Assembly: GCA_029883965.1 (NCBI GenBank)
Contig: JAOUIN010000156.1
Location: forward strand, 1 to 5,637
DNA length: 5,637 bases
Direction: 5' to 3'
Source of the DNA: Betaproteobacteria bacterium
GTDB taxonomy: Bacteria; Pseudomonadota; Gammaproteobacteria; Burkholderiales; SG8-41
The position numbers and the translations under genes are program-made. Of the stretch, positions 5,312-5,637 are shown piece by piece; the stretch's first letter is position 1; each line of letters begins with the position of its first letter. Under the pieces are notes generated by a model, which saw nothing but the letters and a program-made list of their open reading frames with translations, did not search any database and had not been told where the DNA came from.

Positions 5312-5502
5312 CGACGATGAGAAATAGATGGCGGGACTCCTCAACCATACGTTCAACCCGGACGCGCCACAAGGGACGCTCAGGTTCGCACCACGTTACA
5401 CATCTTATTTAGGTCGAGAATAATTATGCAGTCTGACTACCCGCCACAATTCCGCCACACTCAGTTGTGGCCATTAGTGGCTAGCCATAAGAAACCACCG
5501 GA

Positions 5503-5530
5503 TTGCACTCCCCTACCGGCTTGCTATATT
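5503..5530 (+). promoter_or_regulatory. Candidate outward promoter inside R3
   Basis: TTGCAC (5503-5508), 16-bp spacer, TATATT (5525-5530), at the place equivalent to TTGCTT-N16-TAAATT in R1. It would read out of the right edge of the window. Confidence 0.4.
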
Positions 5531-5601
5531 GGCCTCTGCACTACTTTGATTAACCCAGTGCAAAACTGTGCCGGATCAACGACCTGCACCCCGGAGACGA
5601 A

Positions 5602-5630
5602 TCGAACATTCGACCGGCCCAAGTTATAAT
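5602..5630 (+). promoter_or_regulatory. Second copy of the tRNA-type promoter
   Basis: TCGAAC (5602-5607), 17-bp spacer, TATAAT (5625-5630), followed by CCCGCGC at the window end. Identical to the R1 copy through TATAATCC. The gene it serves lies outside the window; a tRNA is predicted from the R1 copy. Confidence 0.5.
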
Positions 5631-5637
5631 CCCGCGC

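Larger units (their letters stand above)
5441..5632 (+). repeat. Repeat copy R3 (192 bp), full form, ending in a tRNA-type promoter
   Basis: The best-preserved copy. The left block holds CCGCCACA twice (11 bp apart) followed by GTGGC twice in inverted orientation; GCCACA-CTCAGT-TGTGGC is a perfect hairpin. TGCACT (5537-5542) pairs with AGTGCA (5557-5562). The outer limits of a 134-bp core look like short inverted ends: CGCCACAATT at the left versus CGGCACAGTT as complement at the right (8 of 10). The last 58 bp are identical to R1 and include TATAAT at 5625-5630 with TCGAAC 17 bp upstream. Identity with R1 stops at TATAATCC, where the discriminator differs. A tRNA gene would be expected just beyond the window. 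Confidence 0.82.

Noticed and set aside
5231..5356. N-terminal extension of the nitrilase to 5356
   Set aside because: It would span the predicted promoter, lacks a ribosome site, and family proteins start near the sequence encoded from 5230.
3133..5632. CRISPR array
   Set aside because: The repeats are about 1 kb apart and 100-190 bp long, with genes between them, not short spacers.

Overview
The window looks like an accessory stretch of a proteobacterial chromosome, probably beta- or gamma-proteobacterial. It is moderately GC-rich by eye, most starts have clear Shine-Dalgarno sites, and there is a tRNA-Arg-like 5' fragment. No sequence here names a species, so the assignment is an inference.

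Layout. At 1-652 (minus) is the 5' part of a membrane-anchored alpha/beta hydrolase that runs off the left edge. At 914-1090 (plus) is an unrecognised 58-residue single-pass membrane protein. At 1246-1482 (plus) is a 78-residue ribbon-helix-helix protein. At 1575-1757 (minus) is a 60-residue helical protein, convergent with it. At 1919-3046 (minus) is a mandelate-racemase-group enolase-superfamily enzyme with every metal ligand and acid/base residue except one Lys-to-Arg change.

From 3133 rightward the character changes. Three same-orientation copies of a palindrome-rich repeat (R1 3133-3323, R2 4182-4281, R3 5441-5632) bound two single-gene units: a flavodiiron-type metallo-beta-lactamase-fold protein (3418-4137, plus) and a nitrilase (4292-5230, minus). 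R1 and R3 match at 110 of 115 ungapped positions in their right parts, including what looks like a tRNA promoter. In R1 this promoter is followed by the first ~26 nt of a tRNA-Arg-like gene, cut short, then by the flavodiiron-like gene. R3 reaches the same promoter at the window edge, so an intact tRNA may start just beyond it. This arrangement suggests repeated insertion or recombination next to a tRNA gene, with the inserted gene placed under the tRNA promoter.

Functionally, the racemase-like enzyme and the nitrilase would fit handling of 2-hydroxy-nitriles and 2-hydroxy-acids such as mandelonitrile and mandelate. That link rests on family knowledge and proximity only. No transposase, integrase, CRISPR array or rRNA is visible.
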